A stretch of DNA of 64,000 nt from Metellina segmentata (Eukaryota > Arthropoda > Arachnida > Araneae > Tetragnathidae), in assembly GCA_947359465.1 (NCBI GenBank), contig OX375883.1, forward strand, positions 19,284,088 through 19,348,087, read 5' to 3'. Shown piece after piece: positions 56,301 through 64,000 of the stretch. The notes beneath the pieces are model-generated. The model was not told the DNA's origin, ran no database searches, and saw only the letters and a program-made list of their open reading frames with translations. The translations under genes were made by a program, and so were the position numbers. Every line of letters starts with the position of its first letter. The stretch's first letter is position 1.

Positions 56301-59300
56301 CTTGAAATTATGATACAGAACTATAGTCGTCATAACTGTAACAAATTGAATATAGTGTATAATTAATTAATTAATCTAAATAAAGCTGCAGTCCATATTG
56401 ATCGACTCGTTAAATATCTTTCAATCTAAATGACACATGGCATTAGAAGTTTTACAAATTTGCTATTTTTATAGCTAACAATTACTCATTAAAATTTTTT
56501 TAAGTAAATCATGTAACAGTAAGTTTAACAGGGTTCCAACTCTTGTCAAAAGACAAAATTAGCGCATTTTCAAGGCTATTTACATATTTTTAAGTCTACA
56601 GTTTACTTAGATCAACTCATAAATGGAGAAAAATATTCATAAATACTATGGTTAGATTTCACAACACACCTAGTTATGTTACTGGCCCAAGATGCTATAA
56701 TGGTGTGATAATGGTTTTAGCAGGTGTAAGGTAAGATTTGTATTGGATGGACTCCTTAAAATGACCAAATTACTTGGTTACGGTAACATACTTGCCAACT
56801 TTTACGGATTATCAATAATTTTTACGGATTTCCACTGAATTTTACTGATGGGTCTGCCTTTTTTACGGATTTTAAATATTTCATTCTCTGCAACCATCCA
56901 CTAAAATTTTCTATCTTACTTGATGAGTGCAAAGACGAAGCAATGGATGAGTTCGAAAAGGAGTTCTTCAGGTGGAAGATTTATCTGTCATAATAGAAGG
57001 ACATGAGACCATATTGATGTGCAGTGGGTTGAAGTAGGTAAAATGAGAGGGGCTGATGGATTTCTATAATTTGCTAGATTCGCCCCAATTATGCTTTCTA
57101 TTCTGCTCATCCCTCATTCCAATGCAGGGAGTGAGAGAATCTTCAGCCTCATCTGAAAGAATCAAACTGAATGCTGTTCTCTTATTTCTAACAAAATGTT
57201 GAAAAGTTTGTTGGTTTTGATGACACAAATCCCCAAACCTTGTTTTGAGCAGAAATTTCAGTGCAGAATTATTAAAGACCAAAGAACCTACTACAGCTAC
57301 ATTGAATTTTTCTGCAGCCTCCTCTTCTGGACAGAACATTAAAAGAAATAACTTTGTAAATACAAGTGTTCAAAGTTTAGTATTAAAACACTACTGCTTT
57401 GCAAAGTTTCTGCAGTTGATAAAAATGTGAATTTTTAGTTACACATTTTTAAATACAAATAATACTAGTTAGTGTGACATATAGAGATATTTCTAACACA
57501 TTAATTCATGTACTTATGTTGTTTTATGGCAAGGGGAATTCGGCACAAACGTTTTATGGATGCACAGGTTTCAAAGTTGGCAAGTGTGAGGTAATGTGTA
57601 TTTGATCATTACAGGCAAAAATAAAACGTAGGGATTTAAAACTTTTCAGGATTAAAATCAGCCCTTTTAAGATCCATGGTTGGTTAGTTCAGAGTTTTGT
57701 GGCGCAAGAGGGCCATATTTGGCCATGTTGCACTAAACATAAGATCCCTGGGAACACTTTGTTTTGTAGATGTCATGTCATTAAGTTAACCAAAACAAGT
57801 AAAAGTCATGTGTTATAAAATACATACCCTCTTATCGCATCCTCTGCATAGAATATAGGTTTTATTTCTTTATCGACCGGTGGCCGTGCGTAGGTTGGCT
57901 CATACTTTGGAGGAAAAGCTTTGTACACATCATACCAAATGGGTTTGTCTTGTTCCTTCATGGCACCTGTTTTTAAAATGCCAGTTAATCTGAAACAAGA
58001 GAATGTTTGACATGACACTTTATAACATGTTCCGACCTGTCAACCTTTCAGAACAAAATAACACTTCACATTAAGCTTTCACAAAACCTTTATAGTAAAA
58101 TAAAACTTTATTTTTAATCTAAAAATCTATCATCAAAAATATTTTAAGGCTTTGCTCAATGGCATAGTGAATAGAAAAATATGATTAGTTACTTTTCTGA
58201 TTGAGAAAGTTTTTTTTCAGACTATATGCCAAGAAATCAGTAAAGGAATTCCATCATTCTGGTATTTCGTTGATTCGATCTCAAATAAGAAAGATTAGTT
58301 TGTCTAAAAACTGATAAATTTGCTCTAGTATCAGCAATCCCTTCATCAAAAGTGCTGCTTGTTTCAAACCTGGAGCAAATCTCACAGTAGATGAGCAGTT
58401 GTTACCAACTAAAGATGTCCTTTCATTCAATATATACCAAGCAAACCGGATCAATTTATCATTAAATTTTGGTTGCGTGTTTGTGTGGACATCAAATATA
58501 TCCTCAATGGATTTCTTACACAGAAGCAGATAACAACTGGTCTGTAGAACAAGCTGTGCATGAAAATACTGTCAAGAGTCTCACTGAAGATTATTTGAGA
58601 AAAGGGAAACAACCAGATAACTATTTTACCTCCTGAAAATTGTGTGAACAATTGAAATCAGAAAGCACGAGCCTTGTAGGAACATTACAAAAAACCAGAG
58701 GTGCCACCAAATGCTCATCGAAAGAAGTAAAATGTGCTGATAACTTCAACAAATACACAATAAATTTATATAAAAAACAGGGTCAATGTGATAAATTTTC
58801 AATTTGAATACTAGTACAGTACAAAGTCCAGAATCCTCCAGACCTCAGTCATTCTGGATTAGTTGCATTTTTTGTCAAAAAAACGTTAACGTAAAAAAAC
58901 CGTAACCCCACCCCACCCACACGAATTTTGCGTGTCTTGCAAATCTTCTAATTTTTCTGTGTGGTATTTACTCTGAACATGTCCGTTATTTTGCATTGTT
59001 TCGTCAATTAAGTCCATGTTTAACTCCTTGTTTTTTAAAAATTGTCGGAAATATGTAAAACAAAACAAAAAAACGTCAGCAAAACGTCAGGATTTTGGAC
59101 AATTCCGGATGTGGGACTTTGAGTACTGTGCGTATATATTAATATCTATCATTTGAAACTTAAAATAAGTTATACAATATCATCTAATGCTCACTAAGAA
59201 TCGGGGGCCAAATTGGCCTCTTTCATCTTTATAGGTGAAAGGCATTTTTCTAGTTTTAACCAATCAACTATCAATTAAACTAACCAATCAACTATCCATA

Positions 59301-59581
59301 AAGGTAATCAATCAATTACATCAAATTAGAATTTGTTATTTGTATTGGAAAACTGCTGAAAAATTGCATTAGCAAACCATCAAGTGATTTTACGTTCAAA
59401 ATACATACAGGAAAGAAGTATTGTCACAGAAACCCACCACCTAGTAGCATTAGCTTGACAGAAAATGCCTGTCATATAGATTTACAAGTTGAATTGTATT
59501 CAACACGATTAATTTTAGACTAAATCTGATAACTTACCTGTCAAAGATGGAACCAGTTCTCTGTAGTCTGTTTCCTGCCAT
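44386..59581 (-). CDS. mRpS23: Mitochondrial small-subunit ribosomal protein mRpS23 (mS23), complete, 4 coding exons
   Basis: mS23 is a metazoan structural component of the mitochondrial 28S ribosomal subunit and works in the matrix. Coding exons (minus strand): 59581-59538, 57989-57828, 53133-53059, 44518-44386; 414 nt, 137 aa plus TGA. The protein starts MAGNRLQRTGSIFDR, close to the vertebrate MAGSRLEKVGT start, followed by KPIWYDVYKAFPPKYEP (family signature WLDVYEAFPP.REP), FYAEDAIRGKF, LRDPSRISIMQRFVEKY and EEDIFRATESALQTEGI. It is shorter than human MRPS23 because the low-complexity C-terminal extension is absent. All introns are GT-AG with matching phases (2, 2, 2). The acceptor just before the ATG (cag at 59593-59591) shows that a 5' non-coding exon lies further upstream. 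Introns are 1.5, 4.7 and 8.5 kb and full of mobile DNA. Confidence 0.96.
44655..44835 (-). mobile_element. SINE family B, minus strand, with tail
   Basis: Minus strand: head 'ggggttgtcgtggttcaggg', B box 'aggttcgattcctctaggg', 'gtgtcagtaaaacttagtgt', 'ccattacttgatgttgtctg', tail 'ggtgctgcatggccaaatat', 'gccattgcacgtaaaaaatc'. Sits in mRpS23 intron 3. Confidence 0.78.
44836..45342 (-). other. mRpS23 intron 3 sequence, nothing recognised
   Basis: AT-rich with no supportable feature. Confidence 0.5.
45348..46492. mobile_element. CAGRG element with 5-bp TSD (taagg)
   Basis: Left end CAGGGTTCCCACGG, right end (reverse complement) CATAGTTCCTACACC; 'tgaaaagtccttgaatttt' lies inside both ends in direct orientation. 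The flanks taagg at 45343-45347 and 46493-46497 are identical. The 87-codon ORF at 45574-45837 has no recognisable domain. 45890-45960 carries a fragment related to the pogo-like internal sequence. The right terminus is weak, so the call rests mainly on the TSD plus subterminal repeats. Confidence 0.65.
46493..47116 (-). other. mRpS23 intron 3 between two mobile elements, nothing recognised
   Basis: No supportable gene. A 146-codon minus-strand ORF (46821-47261) runs across the LINE boundary at 47130 and so is chance. Confidence 0.5.
47139..47192 (-). repeat. LINE 3' terminal hairpin and tail shared with SINE B
   Basis: On the minus strand 'ggcgcagcttgtccaaattt' and 'ggaccttgcgccataaaacc' form a stem: GGCGCA pairs with TGCGCC around the inner GTCCAAATTTGGAC palindrome. 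SINE B copies end in the same arrangement (for example 'ggtgca...ggccaaagtggcc...tgtgccataaaacc' at 37610). In known LINE/SINE pairs such a shared end is the reverse transcriptase recognition site. Confidence 0.75.
47372..48121 (-). pseudogene. LINE ORF2 C-terminal part: RNase H and tail (third frame segment)
   Basis: TAEVVAIYRALQQ gives the RNase H Glu, LYTDSMSVLQQL the second Asp, and FCWIPSHVGIKGNELADRAA the H..GNE.AD catalytic block. Downstream KLTRLRIGHTRFTHRHLL and APMCLLCSVYFSVRHILIDC form the usual C-terminal CCHC-like region. It is displaced by a frameshift near 48080-48110 from the middle segment, which contains the first RNase H Asp (IFTDGSKG). Confidence 0.88.
48054..48683 (-). 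pseudogene. LINE ORF2 middle part: RT thumb to RNase H start (second frame segment)
   Basis: SLILSRIDYGCVVYGSA is the conserved segment following the RT thumb, then RICTGAFRTSPVTSLYVEC and IFTDGSKGDGYVGCGIFF, the first RNase H strand with Asp. It is joined to the upstream RT segment by a frameshift near 48675-48690. Confidence 0.88.
48684..51048 (-). CDS. LINE ORF2, endonuclease and reverse transcriptase (first frame segment)
   Basis: Starts at ATG 51048, with ASWNCRGFRSKKDDI (APE Asn), ALQETFLK (Glu), LLGDFNGHSTLWG (Asp/Asn) and SDHFPLF (Asp/His), all endonuclease catalytic residues. The RT follows: PILKPGKDP..PLSYRPIAL, QSGFRKGRSTLDNL, IFFDVEKAYDRTW (motif A), GVPQGSILSV (motif B) and LYVDDLQI (motif C, YVDD in place of YADD). 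The open frame runs on to 48502 but residues after about 48684 are out-of-frame. The ATG overlaps the ORF1 stop in ATGTTAA. Confidence 0.93.
51042..52292 (-). CDS. LINE ORF1, Gag-like nucleic-acid-binding protein
   Basis: Up to 416 aa. An RRM-like region (about residues 60-130, KKVVGTFQNTSPF..DLLIEVKT) precedes three zinc knuckles at about residues 211-263: CFQCQQFGHSKASC and CARCGEEGHDSDAC (both C-X2-C-X4-H-X4-C) and CVNCKSNHPSYSRSC (C-X2-C-X4-H-X5-C). A Ser/Thr/Lys-rich C-terminus follows. ORF1 proteins coat the RNA and form the RNP. The true start may be an internal Met (residue 37), since the first 36 residues look like 5' UTR read-through. Intact, with no stop or shift. Confidence 0.9.
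   Translation of the reverse strand: MICERMAPVSTGVSTSPCRTPWWVVSQGLNFSLLIIMNSIISNSPNREQQIVSNSVRFFVMKKVVGTFQNTSPFLISKGITATVGEIKDIKKMRSGDLLIEVKTSKQAEIISKLNVFANFAVTVSPHTHLNFSRGVISAADLLYVSNEEILENMKEQKVCDVRRITIKRDGKVINTKHIILTFETPELPDSIKAGYLHCSVRPYIPNPLRCFQCQQFGHSKASCRSKPACARCGEEGHDSDACESKEKCVNCKSNHPSYSRSCPVWTREKEITTLKIKNKISYPEARQIVNSRTPIPGTSYSSIVKKVMKTSSTQTPPLTETLTLPKVRLTSLPTEQPTASRKPSLSPPKKLLAKSKSEKALKLRTARGKNTSPYRLSTQLRDSDAMELHPSDEDETLLNEAFPIQQMCVSPNKTC
52293..52738 (-). promoter_or_regulatory. LINE 5' UTR with presumed internal promoter
   Basis: GC-rich segment between the 5' TSD and ORF1. The element begins (minus strand) 'cgcccccaggggcattcc' and includes 'ggttgtggttgcctcttcgg'. Full-length LINEs of this type carry an internal Pol II promoter at the 5' end; I see no specific motif. 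A 104-codon minus-strand ORF (52296-52610) inside it is unassigned. Confidence 0.6.
53140..53640 (-). other. Start of mRpS23 intron 2 region, nothing recognised
   Basis: AT-rich, no supportable feature apart from the mRpS23 splice acceptor (cag, complement of 53134-53136). Confidence 0.5.
53888..54617. mobile_element. CAGRG MITE with 5-bp TSD (gagaa), nested
   Basis: Left end CAGGGTGGTAACAAAATCC, right end (reverse complement) CAGGGTGGTAACAGAACC. Flanks gagaa at 53883-53887 and 54618-54622 are identical. Subterminal 'tttccctgatttcc' repeats on both sides. Same family as 18179-18919 and inserted into the inverted-repeat element at 53731-55375. Confidence 0.85.
54917..55192 (+). CDS. Small intact ORF (91 aa), one predicted membrane segment, function unknown
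   Basis: Reading from ATG 54917 gives MLKLTNLLMTGFAATLFGLT (hydrophobic, probable membrane anchor or mitochondrial-type N-terminus), then a basic and acidic tail with SPSTRKKIEDINKLMKYI and ENIQAFYKEFV. The frame is also open 21 codons upstream to ATG 54854. The TAA stop is part of an AATAAA hexamer (GAATAAATTT). I do not recognise the family. It is antisense in mRpS23 intron 2 and lies between the inverted ends of the 53731-55375 element. It could be a captured or retrocopied host gene, a real small gene, or a chance ORF. Confidence 0.35.
   Translation: MLKLTNLLMTGFAATLFGLTTIKSCFYHSQMNQYIQVGKSPSTRKKIEDINKLMKYIPNEENIQAFYKEFVHQCSTGTSDSQLPENYATDE
55376..56786 (-). other. mRpS23 intron 2 sequence, unassigned
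   Basis: No gene supported. 'cttgaccttggacaaat/gcatcaatgac' occurs twice (about 55540 and 55815), followed each time by 'tttgtttttcgaatat'/'tttgttttcaagtgc', indicating an old internal duplication. Confidence 0.45.
56787..57586 (+). mobile_element. hAT remnant with transposase C-terminus (about 800 bp)
   Basis: Left end CATACTTGCCAACTTTTACGG, right end (reverse complement) CACTTGCCAACTTTGAAACC. Flanks tacggtaa and tgaggtaa match 6 of 8, consistent with an aged 8-bp TSD. Around 57085-57240 the plus strand encodes ILLIPHSNAGSERIFSLI and related residues, the hAT C-terminal dimerisation block (HSNA.SERIFS), with a stop after FSLI. Confidence 0.72.
57690..57760 (-). mobile_element. SINE family B tail fragment, minus strand
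   Basis: Minus strand 'agtgcaacatggccaaatat', 'ggccctcttgcgccacaaaa' reproduces the hairpin tail; the head is lost. Confidence 0.6.
57990..58816 (-). other. mRpS23 intron 1, 3' half, nothing recognised
   Basis: AT-rich non-coding sequence with no supportable feature. Confidence 0.45.
58817..59128. mobile_element. Small Tigger/pogo-like MITE (312 bp)
   Basis: Left end CAGTACAAAGTCCAGAATCC after TA at 58815-58816; right end (reverse complement) CAGTACTCAAAGTCCCACAT. The right flank is tg, so the TA duplication is imperfect. CAGTA ends and TA targets suit pogo/Tigger MITEs. No ORF. Confidence 0.6.
59129..59537 (-). other. mRpS23 intron 1, 5' end, nothing firm
   Basis: Contains 'gggggccaaattggcctctt' near 59203, which may be a worn SINE B tail, and 'aaccaatcaactatc' repeats. 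No gene. Confidence 0.4.
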
Positions 59582-59645
59582 ATTTATGTTCTGAAAAAGA
59601 GTATTATTTTTCTCAAAACTATGTCAATACCAAGTGAGATATCTT

Positions 59646-60327
59646 GGTACAGAGCTGCAGACTACTTTTATAGCAATGGCCTTGGCGATTTTTTGGCGCA
59701 ATTCTAGTATCGAGTTCCCCTAGGAAAAGGCAACCCATCTGTATTTACAGCTATTGTAGTTTTCATGTCAACCTCAGCAAACGGAAACTTTAAATTTTCA
59801 TTTCGATTATTCTAGAAAGTTCTTTTAAAATCCATTAAAGACGCTTTTGATTGCATTGGTCCTATCAAAGTTTTTTCTTTGATTTCATTGGTCCTATAAA
59901 AGTTTTTTCTTTGATTTCATTGGTTCATTTAATGGTTTTTTTCTAGCTGTGCAATTTTATTTCACAGTAGAATTCTGACTTCACCAATTGCGGAATTTTC
60001 TGTTTTAATAATTTTTATCCCTGAAGAGTTCTGACGTATCAAGTTGTATTATTTCTTGCTTTTTTTCTCTTAAAAATCTTTTTCTTTTTCATGATGCCCA
60101 CTGCAATTTTTCCGCTGGTTCACAAATGTGTTTAAGCTTATTATTTTTTTTGAAACTTTTTAAAAATATACTTTTTAAAACGTTTTCAAATGTATTTTCA
60201 AGTTTTTATTTTCCGTTGTAAAAAGAAAAATATTTTTGAAAGAATTATGTCCTTGCAACTTTAGAAGTGTGCCAAAAAATTCACAAAAGCCGTTGTCAAC
60301 GTTATAAACATAGACTGTAGTTGTACC
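59646..60327. mobile_element. Foldback MITE, family F, copy 3 (682 bp, perfect 8-bp TSD)
   Basis: Left end ggtacagagctgcagactac, right end (reverse complement) ggtacaactacagtctatgt. TSD gatatctt at 59638-59645 and 60328-60335. Internal 'caacccatctgtatttacag', 'ttctttgatttcattggt' and 'agttctgacgtatcaagttg' also occur in copy 1. It sits 65 bp upstream of the mRpS23 start codon, inside the 5' UTR intron. Confidence 0.9.
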
Positions 60328-60404
60328 GATATCTTAAATACTAATGATATATATTCATGAAATCTACTAAAATAAGTTTTACTTTACACTGATAAAGAGG
60401 AGAG

Positions 60405-60530
60405 TTAACTAACATCGCACTGGAGCAACACAACAATCTATTGGCAACTGCTCAGGATCAATCCCAAACGGAATGATCAGAAAGACAACACCACATAATT
60501 TGGAACCCTGTCAGATTGACATCATAGTAA
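60405..60530 (-). mobile_element. SINE family A 3' half, minus strand
   Basis: 'catcgcactggagcaacaca', 'ctattggcaactgctcagga', 'tcaatcccaaacggaatgat' and 'acaccacataatttggaacc' are the complement of the SINE A 3' end. It is the only minus-strand SINE A seen. Confidence 0.78.
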
Positions 60531-61376
60531 GAAATCCTTTAAATTTCTGTACAAGTCAATTTAAAAACTACTCTATAAAATGCTCTCAGAAAGTAAGAGT
60601 CTTTTTATGAAATCTTTTGAAGTTGCAAAGCAATTATAACACACAGAAGATTCCTTTAATACTAAGACAAATCAATTTTTCCATTCAAATTTGTATTTTA
60701 CTGATGTAACCCTCTATTAAAATTTAAATATTAATCCTAAAATTGGTGTGATTGAAATATGACAGTAGGTCCAGAATATTTCTGGGAAAAAAGTTGTTTT
60801 TATCGAAATAAAAACAAAATTCATATTCACCACATATATCATACTTAAATAATTTAATCATCATTTACACATTAAAATGTAACAAATTATGATTGCGAAA
60901 CTTATGTAGTAAAGTATAGTCCATGTGGTAGACAAAAAGAACCAGAATGAAACAAGAATTTTATGACACCAAGACAACTTTAAAATAATTGTATAACGCC
61001 AAAAATAATATATTTTAAACTTACGAAACAAATGGAAATCATTAAAGCTCAAGCTGTCAGATTTGGGAATGATTTGTTAAAGCAGATCCAAAATTCACAT
61101 AAAATGTTTTCGGTGTTCTTTTGCTTTCAAACATCTTAAGTTTAATATCGTTTTCATAAAACGTTTATTCAAATAAAGCAAATGTAGCAGCGATAGTTCA
61201 ATTTTTGTGCATATAAATAGAAGATTTCTTCGGTAGTTGCTATGAATGCATACATTTAAAGCTACCTTTAATGTAAGTTTAGAGTCGAGGTAAAAATAAT
61301 GACACAAAAGCTCCAATAAATCAAATTGAAAGCTTTTCGAAGAAATGGAAACTTTCCAAGAAAACATGATACTTAC
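60531..61376 (-). other. Probable mRpS23 5' UTR intron, nothing else recognised
   Basis: AT-rich. Minus-strand ORFs at 60861-61052 and 61095-61436 have no domain or homology signal that I can see. Confidence 0.45.
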
Positions 61377-61470
61377 CTTGATATTCTTCGCAACAAATAT
61401 TTGTTTGTGGAGATAATAATTTTTCAATTCAGGCAAAATTTACTTTTATGTTGGGCTCAAACAACACATG
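61377..61470 (-). other. Candidate 5' non-coding exon of mRpS23
   Basis: A strong donor (AAG|gtaagt on the minus strand) ends at 61377, and the mRpS23 ATG exon starts behind a strong acceptor at 59591. A 5' UTR exon upstream is therefore required, and this is the best candidate seen. Its 5' limit is not visible. Another possible donor is at 61024. Confidence 0.35.
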
Positions 61471-61751
61471 TGTTTAGTTTGTGCAAGGACATAACATTCC
61501 GCATTTTGATTGGTTGATTTGTAGCAGTGTACTATACTTATAAATGGACACTTTTACCTGTAATGCTTTAAATTTTGCTATACATTTTACTGGTATCTTT
61601 TTAATTAGCATAAAATCGTTTCTGAACTGGTAATTGGGTAAATATATGTGGGGAGACAAATAGTTTCGTAAATTTTAAATCTTATTAAAGAATCAAATAT
61701 ACTCTACAAATTTATTTATTATCATACGTTTTAAGAAAGATTTACAAATCT

Positions 61752-61776
61752 GGCAACATATTAGCAACATAGCAAC
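61752..61776 (+). promoter_or_regulatory. Cluster of three RGCAAC half-sites upstream of IFT22
   Basis: GGCAAC (61752), AGCAAC (61763) and AGCAAC (61771) lie 70-94 bp before the IFT22 ATG. RGCAAC is the right half-site of the RFX X-box that controls ciliary genes, but here the three are direct repeats, not an inverted full X-box. The region between here and 61470 could be a shared divergent promoter with mRpS23. Confidence 0.35.
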
Positions 61777-61845
61777 GGGAATGTAAACAAATAATGTAGT
61801 TCATATTCTGTTAGAATTAGTTTTGATTTTCTTGTTGCTTGTATA

Positions 61846-64000
61846 ATGTACAAAGTCAAACTGTTAGTTATTGGCCCGTACGAAGTAAGTTCGTCTTTTC
61901 TTGATACTTTCTCAACTTCATTCCCTATTACAATAGAACTATTTCATTTTGCTTCTGAAAGCGTATTCAGGTTATGACTCCCTTAAAGATCAAGCTAGAT
62001 CTAGAATTTGCTTAGCACAACACTCCTCAACGCGATTATATTAATTAAATAAAATGTTCGACACAAGCAGTTGGGAAATGTGAATTAATTGGGTGATAAC
62101 AATTGATAAAGATGTATATTGTTAATAAAATATGTTGTTTTAATTTTTATAAAATTTGTGCAATTATTTTTTTATTTATTGTTCATATTTAAATTGAGTT
62201 ATAATAATTGACAACGATGTATACTGTCGATAAAGATGTATACTGTTGATAAATATCGTTCATCGACTCAAAATGCAATGTGAACTAAAATTGAAACAGT
62301 CAAAGAGGAATTTAATTAGTCCTGAGAACACCTATTTTTGTTGGTTTGTAAAGTCTTTGTGGGCTCATAGAATTGTACCTTTCTAAGGTAGATTTGGCTT
62401 TCAACACACTTGCTCATTTTAATTTAAACTAGGGGCTGCTGCCTCGCCTATAAAAATATTGAGTCCCAAGGTATTCTGGCCTCCTAAAAATTGCACTCCT
62501 ATCACATAGTGTTTAAATTTAAACTGTTAAGGAAGTAAAAGGTATGTTTAAACGTTTAAGGATAGTAATACAGATTATGTTTAAGAATAGTAATACAGAT
62601 TATGTTTTAAACTTATTTTACTTTAAAGCTTCTAATAATTAGCCACGAGCATAACATTTTGTAATATGCAACAATTTAAAAATTTTAATCAGTACCTTAT
62701 AGGTACAACTTTCATGGGAAATACCAAAAACAAGTGTACCAATTCCTAGGGACTGACCCATCTTGAGTTCCCTTATATTTTTATCAGTAGGGTTGTATTA
62801 TGAGGAAATATTATGTTTTAAAGGGCATATACTTGTGCTGTAAAAAATGTCTATCTTTTAATTGTTTAAGTGCATTTCTAATTTATTTTGAATCATACAA
62901 TGAAATTACATTTTAAAGATATGTGTCACTAATCATAGTGTCTTTTATTAGTATTAGATTAAATAATAACAATATCAAAACAAAAGGAACAATTTTTTGA
63001 ACGTGAACTGAAATAATTTTTAGAAATGACATACATGTTTTTTGTGTGATCTTTTTTGGTCTGATGACTGTAATTACATCATGTGATATATATATATTTT
63101 TTATGACTATAAGTGATTATGATTAAAAATTACTTCAAATGATTTTTCAGTGTGGAAAAACTGTTATTTCAAACTTCCTTGCAGATGCTACAGAAACTAT
63201 ACCAAATGATTATTTCCCAACCCAAGGTGTTAGGTTAGTTTTTACTTCATCTCATTTTTATTATCTGTGAAGTTCAATAGTTTTTCATACTGACAACTAT
63301 CCATGAATCTTTTAGAACATGAATATTTGTTTGTCACAACCATGATCATGACATATACTCATAACTTTTTATTCTCCTCTAGAATATTAGAATTTGAGAG
63401 TGACAATTTGAACATTAGTGGCCGCATTGCTAAAGCAGAAGTGGAATTATGGGACTGCAGTGGAGATACTAAGTTAGTAGTCTCGCATATCTATCCTAAA
63501 AATAGAGAAAATTTTACGAGTAAGCATTTTATAAAAATTTCAACTTCTGTGGTAGAAAATATTTCTAATATTTTTAACTTTCAGTCTTTAAATTCACCTT
63601 TATTCCTTAAACACACCACTAACAATTAATATTTGGAATTTCTAAAATTAATCTTTGTTGTTTTCATTAGAAGTTTATACTGTTTTTTAGTATCTTGCTT
63701 TTGTGACAAATCCACAAAAACAATTAACTATAATTTTCCATCCATTGGATAAATCTTTCATCTGATTGTACTGTTTGTTTCAATGCAAAATTAACGGGTA
63801 TAGTAAATATTTAAATGTATAATTTTTTGCATACTTTGCCATTTCCTTTTAATTAAAAATATTGCTTTTAATTCTTCCCTTAGCCTCCTAAAAACATTCT
63901 TTTTTGTTTGCACATAGGTTTGAGAATTGCTGGCCAGCTTTAATGAAAGATTCAAATGGAATGATATTTGTATACAGTTCTGATTTTACAAATATTAGAA
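61846..64000 (+). CDS. IFT22: IFT22 (RABL5), Rab-like GTPase of the IFT-B complex, 5' part
   Basis: IFT22 is a small Rab-like GTPase that is part of the intraflagellar transport B complex and works in cilium assembly. Exons: 61846-61884, 63151-63233, 63383-63472 and 63918 to beyond the window end. The protein starts MYKVKLLVIGPYE|CGKTVISNF, giving the P-loop G-x4-GKT across the first intron, then FPTQGVR|ILEFESD, VELWDCSGDTK (the switch II WDCGGD block of IFT22) and FENCWPALMKDSNGMIFVYS. Lengths and phases (0, 2, 2) are consistent. The Ser of the usual SGKT is Cys here, and the second Gly of WDCGGD is Ser. About half the protein is in the window; the NKxD-like region lies outside. Confidence 0.95.
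61885..63150 (+). other. IFT22 intron 1, nothing recognised
   Basis: AT-rich intron. 'gataaagatgtatactgtt' occurs in near-copies around 62105 and 62215-62250 (short local repeats). No gene. Confidence 0.5.

Noticed and set aside
1..64000. CRISPR arrays, operons, ribosome binding sites, phage features
   Set aside because: The window is spliced eukaryotic DNA; no regular spacer arrays or bacterial gene organisation were seen.

Overview
This is animal nuclear DNA: AT-rich, with small exons separated by long introns full of transposable elements. An arthropod is likely and a chelicerate (spider-like) is my best guess, based on the intron-rich HFM1 structure, the tRNA-derived SINEs and the style of the RNase H-bearing non-LTR retrotransposon. 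That assignment is inference and not proven by the window.

Three host genes can be reconstructed exon by exon. (1) HFM1/Mer3, the meiotic crossover DNA helicase, runs on the + strand. Its N-terminal exons lie before the window. The 29 exons found here (380..44025) give a continuous 970-codon frame from just before helicase motif II to the stop: motifs II-VI, winged helix, Sec63 domain, C-terminal Cys-rich zinc finger and acidic tail. (2) The mitochondrial ribosomal small-subunit protein mRpS23 runs on the - strand (four coding exons, 59581 down to 44386, 137 aa), tail to tail with HFM1. (3) IFT22 (RABL5), a Rab-like small GTPase of intraflagellar transport complex B, starts at 61846 on the + strand, head to head with mRpS23, and leaves the window in its fourth exon. 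Meiosis, mitochondrial translation and cilium assembly are not functionally linked, but the mRpS23/IFT22 pair may share a promoter region.

Most of the remaining sequence is mobile DNA. Inside HFM1 introns there are a hAT remnant sitting in a local duplication of an exon boundary, many copies of three or four tRNA-derived SINE families, pogo/Tigger-like and Tc1-like elements, several MITEs with recognisable target-site duplications (TSDs), and LINE RNase H remnants. mRpS23 intron 3 holds a complete 5.6-kb non-LTR retrotransposon with ORF1, ORF2 and a perfect 13-bp TSD. Its 3' end shares a hairpin plus ATAAAACC tail with one of the SINE families. mRpS23 intron 2 holds a nested inverted-repeat structure with an intact 91-codon ORF of unknown function, and a second hAT remnant.

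The most interesting points are: a three-copy foldback MITE family with 8-bp TSDs and GGTACAG termini; a four-copy set of CAGRG elements with 5-bp TSDs; the LINE/SINE tail sharing; a decoy copy of the DEIH-box exon start with an in-frame stop; and a GC-AG intron in the helicase core. No CRISPR, operon or prokaryotic feature is present.
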